From contig NZ_JAATOT010000004.1 in assembly GCF_011806455.1 (NCBI RefSeq), positions 458,534 to 522,533 on the forward strand: 64,000 nucleotides of DNA. The letters run 5' to 3'. Positions 27,183 to 35,832 of this stretch are shown piece after piece. This DNA is from Celeribacter sp. HF31. GTDB lineage: Bacteria; Pseudomonadota; Alphaproteobacteria; Rhodobacterales; Rhodobacteraceae. The notes beneath the pieces are model-generated. The model did not search any database, was not told where the DNA came from, and saw only the letters and a list, made by a program, of their open reading frames with translations. Every line of letters starts with the position of its first letter. Within the stretch, counting starts at the first letter, position 1. The position numbers and the translations under genes are program-made.

Positions 27183-27932
27183 TCAGATCACGCCAGCTTC
27201 GTTTTTGAGCTTTTCGATCAGCTCGGCGGGGGAGGCGACTTTGATCCCGGCCTCACGCTGTGCGGGCTCTTCGACACGCAACACGTTCAGGCGGTTCTCG
27301 ACCGTCACGCCGTAATCGGCGGGGGTCTTTTGATCGAGCGGCTTTTTCTTGGCCTTCATGATGTTCGGCAAAGAGGCATAGCGCGGCTCGTTGAGACGCA
27401 GATCGGCGGTGACCACGGCGGGGAGTTTGATCTCGATGGCTTGCAAACCGCCGTCCACCTCACGGGTGACTTTCGCGGAGCCGTCGCCAAGGTCAACCTC
27501 GGAGGCAAAGGTGCCCTGCGACCAGCCCAAGAGCGCGGAGAGCATCTGGCCGGTCTGGTTGGCGTCGTCGTCGATGGCCTGTTTGCCGAGGATCACGAGA
27601 CCGGCCTCTTCCTCGGTGGCAACGCCTTTGAGGAGCTTGGCAACGGTCAGCGGCTCGGTGGTGCCGTCAACGGTGATGAGAATGGCACGGTCGGCGCCCA
27701 TGGCGAGCGCGGTGCGCAGAACGTCTTGCGCCTGTGCGGGGCCTACGGAAACGGCGATGACCTCATCGGCCTTGCCCGCTTCTTTCAGGCGCACGGCTTC
27801 TTCGACGGCGATCTCGTCGAAGGGGTTCATGGACATTTTGACGTTGGCGAGTTCGACACCGGAATTGTCCGCTTTGACACGGATTTTCACGTTGTAATCG
27901 ACCACCCGCTTTACAGGAACGAGTACTTTCAT
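27183..27932 (-). CDS. etfB: Electron transfer flavoprotein beta subunit
   Basis: The AMP-binding partner of EtfA (249 aa). Recognisable segments are [14 protein letters not shown] at the start, [18 protein letters not shown] and the [23 protein letters not shown] signature at about residues 120-142. The frame is open upstream but the ATG at 27932 follows GAGAGGGA and starts the conserved sequence. It is the first gene of the minus-strand operon etfB-etfA-purU-folD-dimethylglycine dehydrogenase and is divergent from the GbdR-like regulator gene. Confidence 0.97.
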   Translation of the reverse strand: MKVLVPVKRVVDYNVKIRVKADNSGVELANVKMSMNPFDEIAVEEAVRLKEAGKADEVIAVSVGPAQAQDVLRTALAMGADRAILITVDGTTEPLTVAKLLKGVATEEEAGLVILGKQAIDDDANQTGQMLSALLGWSQGTFASEVDLGDGSAKVTREVDGGLQAIEIKLPAVVTADLRLNEPRYASLPNIMKAKKKPLDQKTPADYGVTVENRLNVLRVEEPAQREAGIKVASPAELIEKLKNEAGVI

Positions 27933-28339
27933 TTTTCCCTCTCTGTCGGCCCGAATGGTGAGGTTTCGGGCGCGGGCCCCGGTGCGAGGCCTTTGCATTA
28001 TTTCCAAGATAAGGGAGCAAGGTGCCGTAGCGATGCCCCCGGTGGCGTTCCCGGTCCAGCCAGGTTTACCTTCACAAATCCGATGCCGGGCGAGGGATGA
28101 AACAGAGAGGCTAAGCGGGGCGCGCGAACGTGCGACGGGCCATGAAAGATGGCGGTTCGTGATCCCTGACCTCTCGGAGTTTTCGTCGGTCTCCCGACTC
28201 GCGTCCTCGTCATGACGACCGGATTTCTGATCGTGCTGGGCAATATGACGACTTTTGCGTCGAAAAATAGAATGATTGCGTCAATCGAAGATTATCGCTA
28301 CGACAGGAAATCTGGGGTTTCCTGTTTGGAGAGACAAAG
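27933..28339. promoter_or_regulatory. Divergent control region between etfB and the GbdR-like regulator
   Basis: No gene is supported in these 407 bases. Two TTGCGTC sequences (28255-28261 and 28276-28282) are spaced exactly 21 bases start to start, as half-sites of AraC-family activators often are. Just before the regulator's ribosome site CAGGAAA-TCTGGGG-TTTCCTG (28304-28324) is a perfect seven-base inverted repeat that could form an mRNA hairpin or be an operator. No clear -10/-35 boxes are seen. Confidence 0.45.
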
Positions 28340-29401
28340 ATGACGACTCCGTCCTCCCGAGAGCCATCTGGCCGCGACTCATCCGCTTTGCCGCGCAGCA
28401 CCACGTTGCGGGCGCAAAAACCGCGCACGGAGGGGCCGCGCCTGTCGGTGGGCTTTATCCTTGCGCGCCGGTTCACGCTCTGTGCCTTTGCCAATTTCGT
28501 CGATGTCCTGCGCTTGGCCGCCGATGAGGGCGACCGCAGTCGGCCGATTCTCTGCGACTGGACCGTCTTGTCGGACACCATGGACCCGGTCGCGTCGAGC
28601 AGCGGCATTACGGTGCAGCCCAAGGAACGCCTCGGCGACCCGCGGCGCTTTGACTATATTGTCGTGATCGGCGGTTTGATGGATGAAACGCCCTCTCTGG
28701 GCCAGGCCTATCACCGGTTTCTGCAACAGGCGGCGGAGGCGAATATCCCGCTGATCGGGGTCTGCACGGGCGCGTTCTTTTTGCACCAGGCGGGGCTTTT
28801 GGATGGCTATCGCTGTTGTGTGAGCTGGTTCCATCACTCTGATTTCCTTGAGCAATTCGAGGGTCTGAACCCTGTCGCGGATCAGATTTTCGTGGTGGAC
28901 AGAGATCGCCTGACCTGTTCGGGCGGAGCGAGTTCCGCGCATCTCGCGGCCTATCTGGTGGACAAGCATGTGGGCCGCGCGCAGGCCAGCAAGAGCCTGC
29001 ACATCATGATCATCGACGACGCGTTGCAAGAGGACAAACCGCAGCCCGGCCTGCCGCTCGATCTCAAGACCCAGGACCCGATCGTGCAGCGCGCGCTCTT
29101 GTTGATGCAGCAGAATATCGACACGCCGATCACGGTGCAGGACATCGCGCAGCGCATGGGCAACAGCAAACGCCAGGTCGAACGGCACTTCCGTCTGGCG
29201 CTCAATACCTCGCCGCAGGCGGCCTTTCTCGACATGCGCCTGAACTTTGCCAAGCATCTCATCGAGAAGTCGCAGAAGTCCATCGCACGGATCGCGGTCG
29301 ATGCCGGTTTCTGTGATTCTTCGCATCTGAGTCGCATGTTTCGGCGCCGTTATGGCGACACGCCGCAGGCATTTCGCGCCGGACCGACCCAGGAAGATTA
29401 A
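28340..29401 (+). CDS. GlxA/GbdR-like AraC-family regulator with DJ-1/PfpI-type domain
   Basis: The 353-aa protein has a proline/serine-rich start, a DJ-1/PfpI glutamine-amidotransferase-like sensor domain (residues about 35-215; IVVIGGLMDE, IGVCTGAFFLHQAG with a nucleophile-elbow Cys, SGGASSAHLAA) and a C-terminal AraC DNA-binding domain with two HTHs (about 240-345; ITVQDIAQRMGNSKRQVERHF and SIARIAVDAGFCDSSHLSRMFRRRYG). This is the architecture of GbdR, the Pseudomonas activator of betaine and dimethylglycine catabolism. Position next to etfBA-dimethylglycine dehydrogenase supports that role here. GGAGAG precedes the ATG. Binding ligand is inferred, not seen. Confidence 0.9.
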   Translation: MTTPSSREPSGRDSSALPRSTTLRAQKPRTEGPRLSVGFILARRFTLCAFANFVDVLRLAADEGDRSRPILCDWTVLSDTMDPVASSSGITVQPKERLGDPRRFDYIVVIGGLMDETPSLGQAYHRFLQQAAEANIPLIGVCTGAFFLHQAGLLDGYRCCVSWFHHSDFLEQFEGLNPVADQIFVVDRDRLTCSGGASSAHLAAYLVDKHVGRAQASKSLHIMIIDDALQEDKPQPGLPLDLKTQDPIVQRALLLMQQNIDTPITVQDIAQRMGNSKRQVERHFRLALNTSPQAAFLDMRLNFAKHLIEKSQKSIARIAVDAGFCDSSHLSRMFRRRYGDTPQAFRAGPTQED

Positions 29402-29525
29402 TTTCCTGCCTGGAAAATGGTCGCAATCGTTCTTTTTCTGAGCGCGCTTGGCGTAAAAAATGAACATTTGGTGAAACCTGCGGCATATCGCCCAGAGCTT
29501 CGACGCAATAATGCTGGGGTAATGA

Positions 29526-29544
29526 CGCAGGGCTACTCCCTGCG
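29526..29544 (+). other. Hairpin between the regulator gene and the ABC operon
   Basis: CGCAGGG-CTACT-CCCTGCG is a perfect seven-base-pair stem about 125 bases after the regulator stop. It has no T-tract, so a terminator is uncertain. The surrounding 29402-29645 gap holds no gene and should include the promoter of the ABC operon. Confidence 0.4.
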
Positions 29545-29645
29545 CTTCGGCCTTCTCTCAATATTCCCTGAAATTCTTGGCCACGGGCCGCTCCAGAGGG
29601 CGGCATACGATGGCTCAACAACAAAAACTCAGGGGAGTTTGGGTC

Positions 29646-30746
29646 ATGGCGGCATCCCGCGACGACGCGTTCGTGTCTTTCGAACATGTACAGAAAAGCT
29701 ACGACGGTGAGACCCTCGTGGTGAAAGACCTCAATCTGCAATTGGCCAAGGGTGAATTCCTGACCATGCTCGGGCCGTCGGGGTCGGGCAAGACCACCTG
29801 CCTGATGATGCTCGCAGGCTTTGAGACCGCCACCCATGGTGAGATCCGCCTCGACGGCAAACCGATCAACCAGGTGCCGCCGCACAAACGGGGCATCGGC
29901 ATGGTGTTCCAGAACTACGCGCTTTTCCCGCATATGACCGTGGGCGAAAACCTGTCCTTCCCGCTCGAAGTGCGCGGCATGGGCAAGTCCGAGCGCGAGG
30001 CGAAAATCAAACGCGCGCTCGATATGGTGCAGATGGGCGCCTTCGCGAACCGTCGTCCGGCGCAGATGTCCGGCGGTCAGCAACAGCGGATCGCTCTGGC
30101 GCGCGCATTGGTGTTCGACCCGAAACTCGTGCTGATGGACGAACCTCTGGGCGCGCTCGACAAACAGCTGCGGGAACACATGCAGTTCGAGATCAAACAC
30201 CTGCACGAAAGCCTCGGCATCACCGTGGTCTATGTGACCCACGATCAGGGCGAAGCGCTCACCATGTCCGACCGCGTCGCGGTGTTCAACGATGGCCGCA
30301 TCCAGCAACTCGCGCCGCCCGCCGAGCTTTATGAGCGTCCCGACAACAGCTTTGTCGCGGGCTTCATCGGCGAGAACAACAAGCTGCCGGGGGTTGTCGA
30401 AGAGCTCAATGGTGAGCGGGCCGTGGTGCGTCTCGAGAATGGCGAGCTGATCGATGCCACCGCCGTGAACGTGAAAGCCAAGGGGGAAAAGACCCTCGTG
30501 TCGATCCGCCCCGAACGCGTTGAATTCAAACCCGAACTTATCCCCGAAGGCGCCCATACCATCGACGCTGAGGTGCTCGAAGTCATCTACATGGGTGACA
30601 TTCTGCGCACCCGGATGCGGGTGGCCGGTCATGACGAATTCGTCGTGAAATGTCGCAACACCATCGACCAGATGCCCCTGACCCCGGGCCAGCGCATCCG
30701 CATCGGTTGGAACCCGCTCGATGCGCGCGCGCTCGACATGATCTGA
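29646..30746 (+). CDS. PotA-like ABC transporter ATP-binding protein
   Basis: Energises the adjacent importer. The 366-aa protein has Walker A GPSGSGKTT, the Q-loop FQNYALFPH, signature MSGGQQQR, Walker B VLMDEPLGALD, and a switch His in VTHDQGEA. It also has a C-terminal TOBE-type domain (from about residue 270), typical of spermidine/putrescine-type ATPases. An ATG at 29646 with AGGGGAG is preferred; an in-frame ATG at 29610 would add 12 residues. It heads the order ATPase, binding protein, permease, permease. Confidence 0.93.
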   Translation: MAASRDDAFVSFEHVQKSYDGETLVVKDLNLQLAKGEFLTMLGPSGSGKTTCLMMLAGFETATHGEIRLDGKPINQVPPHKRGIGMVFQNYALFPHMTVGENLSFPLEVRGMGKSEREAKIKRALDMVQMGAFANRRPAQMSGGQQQRIALARALVFDPKLVLMDEPLGALDKQLREHMQFEIKHLHESLGITVVYVTHDQGEALTMSDRVAVFNDGRIQQLAPPAELYERPDNSFVAGFIGENNKLPGVVEELNGERAVVRLENGELIDATAVNVKAKGEKTLVSIRPERVEFKPELIPEGAHTIDAEVLEVIYMGDILRTRMRVAGHDEFVVKCRNTIDQMPLTPGQRIRIGWNPLDARALDMI

Positions 30747-30838
30747 GTTTCTTCGCCCGGGCGTTCAGGGCCGGGGCGAGGCCATAGATGCGAAAGGCAC
30801 CCCTCCGCATTTCATCCTGATCCAACATGGAGACCAAC

Positions 30839-31924
30839 ATGAACAAAAAGACTCTTTTGGCCCTGACCACCGCGCTTGGCGGCCTGGCGCTCCCGGCTCT
30901 GGCCGAGGACATCACCATCATGAGCTGGGGCGGGTCCTACGCCGCCGCTGAAAACGAAGCCTACTACAAGCCCTTCACCGCAGAGAGCGGCATCGGTGTC
31001 GTCTCCGTGGACGCCGACAACCCGGCGACCCCGGTGAAAGCCCAGGTGGATGCTGGCAACGTCACCACCGACGTCGCTCTGTTCCTCCTCTCCGATGCCG
31101 TGCGTCTGTGTGACGAAGGCCAGCTGATGCCGATCGACGCCTCCCTGTTGCCGGACGGCGTCGATGGCACGCCTGCGGAAGAAGACTTCCTCGAAGGCAC
31201 GCTCAGCGAATGCATGATCCCGAACGATATTTACGCCACCGCCGTGGCGTTTGACGCGTCGCAATATGCCGAAGGTGAGGCCCCGTCCTCCATCGCCGAC
31301 TTCTTTGACACCGAGAAATTCCCGGGCAAACGCGGCGTGTTGAAGAGCCCGAAAGTGGTTCTGGAAATGGCGCTGATGGCCGATGGCGTGCCGGCCTCCG
31401 AGGTTTATGACGTGCTCGACACCGACGAAGGTGTGGATCGCGCGTTTGCGAAACTCGAAAGCATCAAAGACGACGCGATCTACTGGGAAGCCGGGGCACA
31501 ACCGCCGCAGCTTCTGGCCGATGGTGAAGTCGTGATGACCATGTCCTACAACGGCCGTATCTTCAACGCCGCCGTCAACGAAGGCAAACCCTTCGAAGTG
31601 CTCTGGGACGGTCAGGTCTATGAGTGGGAAGGCTATGTGATCCCGGAAGGCGCGCCGAACGCCGAGGCCGCGATGGACTACATCAAATACGCCACCTCGT
31701 CCGAGCAATCCGCCAGCTTCTCCGAGCGCATCTCCTACGGCACCCCGCGTAAATCCGCAGCACCGCTGGTGGGCAACGTGCACGGCACCGACATCCCGAT
31801 GGCGCCGAACCTGCCGACCTACCCGGACAACATGACCAACGCTCTGGCGTCTTCCGCCGAGTTCTGGGTCGACCGCGAAACCGAGCTGGGTGAGCGTTTC
31901 AACGCCTGGCTCCTCGCCAACTGA
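30839..31924 (+). CDS. PotD-like periplasmic substrate-binding protein
   Basis: A 361-aa extracellular binding protein of the spermidine/putrescine class. It has a Sec signal peptide (MNKKTLLALTTALGGLALPALA, cleavage after ALA around residue 22) and then DITIMSWGGSYAAAENEAYY, the usual first strand of this family. The C-terminal part holds YVIPEGAPNAEAAMDYI and RISYGTPRK. Substrate specificity in this family is very broad (polyamines, amino sugars, opines, quaternary amines). Within a betaine cluster and beside a GbdR-like regulator, a methylated amine is plausible but unproven. GGAGA precedes the ATG. Confidence 0.93.
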   Translation: MNKKTLLALTTALGGLALPALAEDITIMSWGGSYAAAENEAYYKPFTAESGIGVVSVDADNPATPVKAQVDAGNVTTDVALFLLSDAVRLCDEGQLMPIDASLLPDGVDGTPAEEDFLEGTLSECMIPNDIYATAVAFDASQYAEGEAPSSIADFFDTEKFPGKRGVLKSPKVVLEMALMADGVPASEVYDVLDTDEGVDRAFAKLESIKDDAIYWEAGAQPPQLLADGEVVMTMSYNGRIFNAAVNEGKPFEVLWDGQVYEWEGYVIPEGAPNAEAAMDYIKYATSSEQSASFSERISYGTPRKSAAPLVGNVHGTDIPMAPNLPTYPDNMTNALASSAEFWVDRETELGERFNAWLLAN

Positions 31925-31948
31925 TCCTGTCTCAGGATTTGAAAGTGT

Positions 31949-32017
31949 TGCCGGGGGCTCCCTCCCCTTGTCCCCGGCAGACCGGCGAAAGAGCTTTACC
32001 TCTGCTCTTTCGCCGGT
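31949..32017 (+). other. Tandem hairpins between binding-protein and permease genes
   Basis: Hairpin 1: TGCCGGGG with CCCCGGCA (31949-31979). Hairpin 2: a 14-base perfect stem, ACCGGCGAAAGAGC (31981-31994) with GCTCTTTCGCCGGT (32004-32017), loop nine bases. Neither is followed by a T-tract. The position matches elements that protect binding-protein mRNA and lower downstream permease expression in ABC operons. Confidence 0.7.
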
Positions 32018-32109
32018 CCCCCAAGACCCGAAATTTGACGCGTGTTCTGACACGGCCGTGAGCGCGTTCCCCGCGCAGCTCCGGCGCCAAGATAAAGATA
32101 GGAAACAGG

Positions 32110-33357
32110 ATGTCTGACGTCGCCTCTCAGTTGACCACCGCGGACGGGCGCCCGCTCAAGGCCGCGCTGGCCTCGGCCCAGGCCCGGGCCAAACGCCGCG
32201 CATTTTTCCTTGTGCTGCCTTTGCTGCTGTTCATTCTGATCAGCTTCGCCGTGCCGATCGGCCAGATGCTGCAACGCTCGGTCTACAACGATCAGTTCTC
32301 CAAATCCGTCCCGGCGCTAACCGAGTGGTTTGCCGAGAACCCGAAAGGCACAGCGCCCGATGAGGCCGCCTTTGCGGCGCTGGCCTCCGATCTCGTGCTG
32401 ATGAAAGAGACGCGGGCGGCGGGCGATGCGGGCACGCGGATCAACTATGTGGTCTCCGGCACGCGCTCGATGTTCACCAAGGCGGCACGTGGCGCGGACA
32501 AATTGGAGCCGCCCTATATGGCGGCGATGCTTGAGCTGGACGAAGACTGGGACGACCCGCTGGTCTGGAACGCGATGCGCTCAGCGGCCAGCCCCTGGAC
32601 GTTTGACTTCTACACCATCGCTTTCGATCTGGAACGCGACGCGGACGGCAAGCTGACCAAGGTCGATGAGAACCAGCGCATCTATTTCCGTTTGTTCATC
32701 AAGACCTTCCTGATTGCGGGCGTGATCACCGCGATCTGCCTGGTGCTGGCCTTTCCGATTGCGCATCTCTTGGCGACCCTGCCGATGGCCAAGGCGAACC
32801 TCTTGATGATCCTCGTGCTTTTGCCCTTCTGGACCTCGCTCTTGGTGCGGACCACTAGCTGGATCGTGCTGTTGCAAGGCCAGGGCGTGATCAACGACAT
32901 CTTCGTGGCGCTGGGCATCCTCGGCGACGATGGCCGCCTGCAGATGATCTACAACCAGACCGGGACGATCATTGCCATGGTGCACATCTTGTTGCCCTTC
33001 ATGGTGCTGCCGCTCTACTCCGTGATGCGCGTTATTCCGGTCAGCTACACCCGAGCCGCACGCTCTCTGGGCGCCACCAGCTGGACCACCTTCCGCCGCA
33101 TCTACCTGCCGCAGACCATTCCCGGCATCGGTGCGGGCGTGCTCTTGGTCTTCATCCTCGCGGTTGGCTATTACATCACCCCCGCGCTTGTCGGTGGCGC
33201 TGACGGCCAGCTGTTCTCCAACATGGTGCAGTTCCACATGACCAAGGCCAACTGGTCCATGGCAGCGGCTCTGGCGACCATGCTTCTGGTGGGCGTCCTG
33301 GTGCTCTACTGGCTCTACGATCGCCTGATCGGCATCGACAAACTGAAACTCGGTTAA
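32110..33357 (+). CDS. PotB-like ABC permease with large periplasmic insert
   Basis: A 415-aa inner-membrane permease. TM1 is at about residues 28-52. Then comes a hydrophilic insert of roughly 140 residues, and then the usual five helices (from about 195) with the ATPase-contact loop YTRAARSLGATSWTTFRRIYLPQTIPGI near residue 320. Typical PotB-type permeases are about 280-300 aa; the extra length is the periplasmic loop between TM1 and TM2. AGGAAACAGG precedes the ATG. It forms a heterodimer with the next gene product, 12 bases downstream. Confidence 0.92.
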   Translation: MSDVASQLTTADGRPLKAALASAQARAKRRAFFLVLPLLLFILISFAVPIGQMLQRSVYNDQFSKSVPALTEWFAENPKGTAPDEAAFAALASDLVLMKETRAAGDAGTRINYVVSGTRSMFTKAARGADKLEPPYMAAMLELDEDWDDPLVWNAMRSAASPWTFDFYTIAFDLERDADGKLTKVDENQRIYFRLFIKTFLIAGVITAICLVLAFPIAHLLATLPMAKANLLMILVLLPFWTSLLVRTTSWIVLLQGQGVINDIFVALGILGDDGRLQMIYNQTGTIIAMVHILLPFMVLPLYSVMRVIPVSYTRAARSLGATSWTTFRRIYLPQTIPGIGAGVLLVFILAVGYYITPALVGGADGQLFSNMVQFHMTKANWSMAAALATMLLVGVLVLYWLYDRLIGIDKLKLG

Positions 33358-33369
33358 GGAGAGAGACTG

Positions 33370-34308
33370 ATGGCCCTGCCAACCTACGCCTCCCCGCTCG
33401 AACGCGCCTGGCACTACGCCTATCTGGCGATCTGTGTCCTCGTGTTCATCTTCCTGATCGCGCCGATCCTGGTGATCGTGCCGCTCTCGTTCAACGCGGA
33501 ACCCTATTTCACCTATACCGAGAAGATGCTCAGCTTCGATCCCGAAGGCTACAGCCTGCGCTGGTACGACTCGCTTTTGACCACGGGGATGCAGGCCCAT
33601 GAGGCGGTGCGCGATGCCGCCTGGTGGTCCGATCTGTGGCACAATGCGGATTGGGTGAAAGCGGCGAAGAACTCCGTGATCATCGGTTTCTGGGCGACGA
33701 TCCTGTCGACCGTTCTGGGCACTTTGGCGGCCCTCGGACTGGCGCGCCCCGAAATGCCCTGGCGCCGGACGATCATGGCGATCCTGATCAGCCCGATGAT
33801 CGTGCCGATCATCATCGTCGCAACTGGGATGTTCTTTTTCTATTCCAACCCCTGCGCCATCGTCGGCATGGACTGCGGGCGCCTGACCTCGACCTATACG
33901 GGCGTCATTCTGGCCCACGCAGCGCTTGGCATTCCCTTCGTGATCATCACCGTGACGGCGACCATGTCGGGCTTTGACCAGTCGCTGATCCGGGCGTCGG
34001 CCAGCCTCGGCGCCAACCCGCGCCGGACGTTCTTCAAAGTGGTGATGCCGCTCATCTTGCCGGGCGTGATCTCCGGCGGTCTCTTCGCCTTTGTCACCTC
34101 CTTTGACGAAGTGGTCGCCGTGCTTTTCATCGCGGGCCCCGATCAACAGACCATCCCGCGCGAAATGTGGAGCGGCATCCGCGAACAGATCAGCCCTGCC
34201 ATTCTGGCCGTGGCGACGATCCTCGTGATCATCTCGATCTCGCTTCTGACCACGGTGGAAATCCTGCGCCGCCGGTCCGAGCGTCTGCGGGGGGTGGCGG
34301 CGCATTAA
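33370..34308 (+). CDS. PotC-like ABC permease
   Basis: A 312-aa second permease with about six membrane helices. It has a shorter hydrophilic insert between TM1 and TM2 (about residues 45-95) and the EAA-type loop SLIRASASLGANPRRTFFKVVMPLILPGV near residue 215. AAGGAGAG precedes the start. It is the last gene of the four-gene importer operon. A GC-rich hairpin follows about 50 bases later. Confidence 0.93.
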   Translation: MALPTYASPLERAWHYAYLAICVLVFIFLIAPILVIVPLSFNAEPYFTYTEKMLSFDPEGYSLRWYDSLLTTGMQAHEAVRDAAWWSDLWHNADWVKAAKNSVIIGFWATILSTVLGTLAALGLARPEMPWRRTIMAILISPMIVPIIIVATGMFFFYSNPCAIVGMDCGRLTSTYTGVILAHAALGIPFVIITVTATMSGFDQSLIRASASLGANPRRTFFKVVMPLILPGVISGGLFAFVTSFDEVVAVLFIAGPDQQTIPREMWSGIREQISPAILAVATILVIISISLLTTVEILRRRSERLRGVAAH

Positions 34309-34358
34309 GCTGGCCCATCCGGGCGATCTTGATCGCCAACTGTGTTATACTATAGCTA

Positions 34359-34391
34359 CGCGCCCTTCCGCCTGGACGGGCGCGTTTGCGT
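34359..34391 (+). terminator. Probable terminator of the PotABCD-like operon
   Basis: CGCGCCC pairs with GGGCGCG around a twelve-base loop, followed by TTTGCGTTTG. A TATACT sequence at 34346-34351, just upstream, could be a -10 element for fdhA, but no -35 at correct spacing is seen. Confidence 0.55.
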
Positions 34392-34572
34392 TTGTGACGC
34401 AGTTGTTCCCCGGTTTCGCCGCATCTCTCCGCGCGCCACAGGGGCTTGCCGCGCTCTTCTGGTCGGACGCATGGACCGTATTTGCGAGGTCCATTTGCGG
34501 GCGGGCAGTTCCGGGAGGACGGAGCGGCCTGATCCTGAAACCGCATTGCTATGAAGAAATGGGAGGAAAGTT

Positions 34573-35760
34573 ATGAGTTCCAACAAAGGCGTCGTCTACA
34601 TGGGCCCCGGCAAGGTCGAGGTCCAATCCATCGCAGATCCGGTGATGGCCGCCCCCGACGGGCGCAAGCTTGAACATGCGGTGATCCTGAAAGTGATCTC
34701 CACCAACATCTGTGGTTCCGACCAGCACATGGTCCGGGGTCGCACCACCGCGCCCGAGGGTCTTGTGCTCGGTCACGAAATCACCGGTGAGGTGATCGAA
34801 AAAGGCTCCGATGTCGAGATGCTGAACGTCGGCGACATCGTCTCCGTGCCGTTCAACGTCGCCTGTGGCCGTTGCCGCTGCTGTAAAGAACAAGACACCG
34901 GCGTTTGTCTCACCGTGAACCCGGAACGTGCTGGCGGCGCCTATGGCTATGTCGACATGGGCGGCTGGGTTGGTGGTCAGGCGCGCTATGTCATGGTGCC
35001 CTACGCGGATTTCAACCTGTTGAAATTCCCGGATCGCGATCAGGCGATGGAGAAGATCACCGATCTCACCATGCTCTCCGACATCCTGCCCACCGGCTTC
35101 CACGGTGCGGTTCAGGCCGGTGTGGGCGTGGGCTCCGTGGTCTATGTTGCGGGCGCGGGTCCTGTCGGTTTGGCTGCGGCGGCTTCGGCGCAAATCCTTG
35201 GCGCCGCCATCGTGATGATCGGCGACTTCAACAAGGAACGTCTCGATCACGCCGCCAAGATGGGCTTTGTTCCGGTCGATCTGAACCAGAGCGACCGTCT
35301 GGGCGACATGATCGCCGAGATCACCGGCAGCCCCGAAGTGGACGCCGCCATCGACGCCGTGGGCTTTGAGGCGCGCGGGCATTCGGGCGGTGAACAGCCG
35401 GCCATCGTGCTCAACCAGATGATGGACATCACCCGCGTGGCGGGCAGCATCGGCATTCCGGGCCTCTACGTGACCGAAGATCCGGGCGCGACCGATGAAG
35501 CCGCTAAGGTGGGCAGCCTGTCGCTGCGGTTCGGGCTCGGCTGGGCCAAGGCGCAGAGCTTCCACACCGGCCAGACCCCGGTTCTCAAATACAACCGTCA
35601 GCTCATGCAGGCGATCCTGCACGGCCGTCTGCCGATCGCGGACATCGTGAACGCACAGGTGATCTCGCTTGAGGATGCGGCGAAGGGCTATGAGGCCTTC
35701 GACCACGGTGCCGCGAAGAAATTCGTGCTCGACCCGCATGGCATGCTCAAGGCGAGCTGA
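34573..35760 (+). CDS. fdhA: Glutathione-independent formaldehyde dehydrogenase
   Basis: A zinc-dependent medium-chain dehydrogenase (395 aa) that oxidises formaldehyde to formate with tightly bound NAD, as in Pseudomonas putida Fdh. Motifs are catalytic zinc Cys in NICGSDQHMVRGR and His in GHEITGEV, structural zinc cysteines in CGRCRCCKEQDTGVC, and the coenzyme site VAGAGPVGLAAA. GGAGGAAAG precedes the ATG. In this cluster it would detoxify the formaldehyde released by the Rieske betaine demethylase. It is convergent with sdaA and ends in a strong terminator. Confidence 0.95.
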   Translation: MSSNKGVVYMGPGKVEVQSIADPVMAAPDGRKLEHAVILKVISTNICGSDQHMVRGRTTAPEGLVLGHEITGEVIEKGSDVEMLNVGDIVSVPFNVACGRCRCCKEQDTGVCLTVNPERAGGAYGYVDMGGWVGGQARYVMVPYADFNLLKFPDRDQAMEKITDLTMLSDILPTGFHGAVQAGVGVGSVVYVAGAGPVGLAAAASAQILGAAIVMIGDFNKERLDHAAKMGFVPVDLNQSDRLGDMIAEITGSPEVDAAIDAVGFEARGHSGGEQPAIVLNQMMDITRVAGSIGIPGLYVTEDPGATDEAAKVGSLSLRFGLGWAKAQSFHTGQTPVLKYNRQLMQAILHGRLPIADIVNAQVISLEDAAKGYEAFDHGAAKKFVLDPHGMLKAS

Positions 35761-35781
35761 GCCTGACCCGACCAGAAACAG

Positions 35782-35813
35782 AAAGGGCGGCCAGAGTTGG
35801 CCGCCCTTTTTTT
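35782..35813. terminator. Strong intrinsic terminator between convergent fdhA and sdaA
   Basis: AAAGGGCGGCC-AGAGTT-GGCCGCCCTTTTTTT is an eleven-base-pair stem with T-tract. The A-run at its left gives weaker function on the minus strand for sdaA. Confidence 0.92.
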
Positions 35814-35832
35814 CGTCTCAAACGAAGTGCCC

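Noticed and set aside
27933..28339. Riboswitch (glycine or SAM type) upstream of etfB.
   Set aside because: No conserved riboswitch core could be recognised on either strand; the only clear structures are short inverted and direct repeats.
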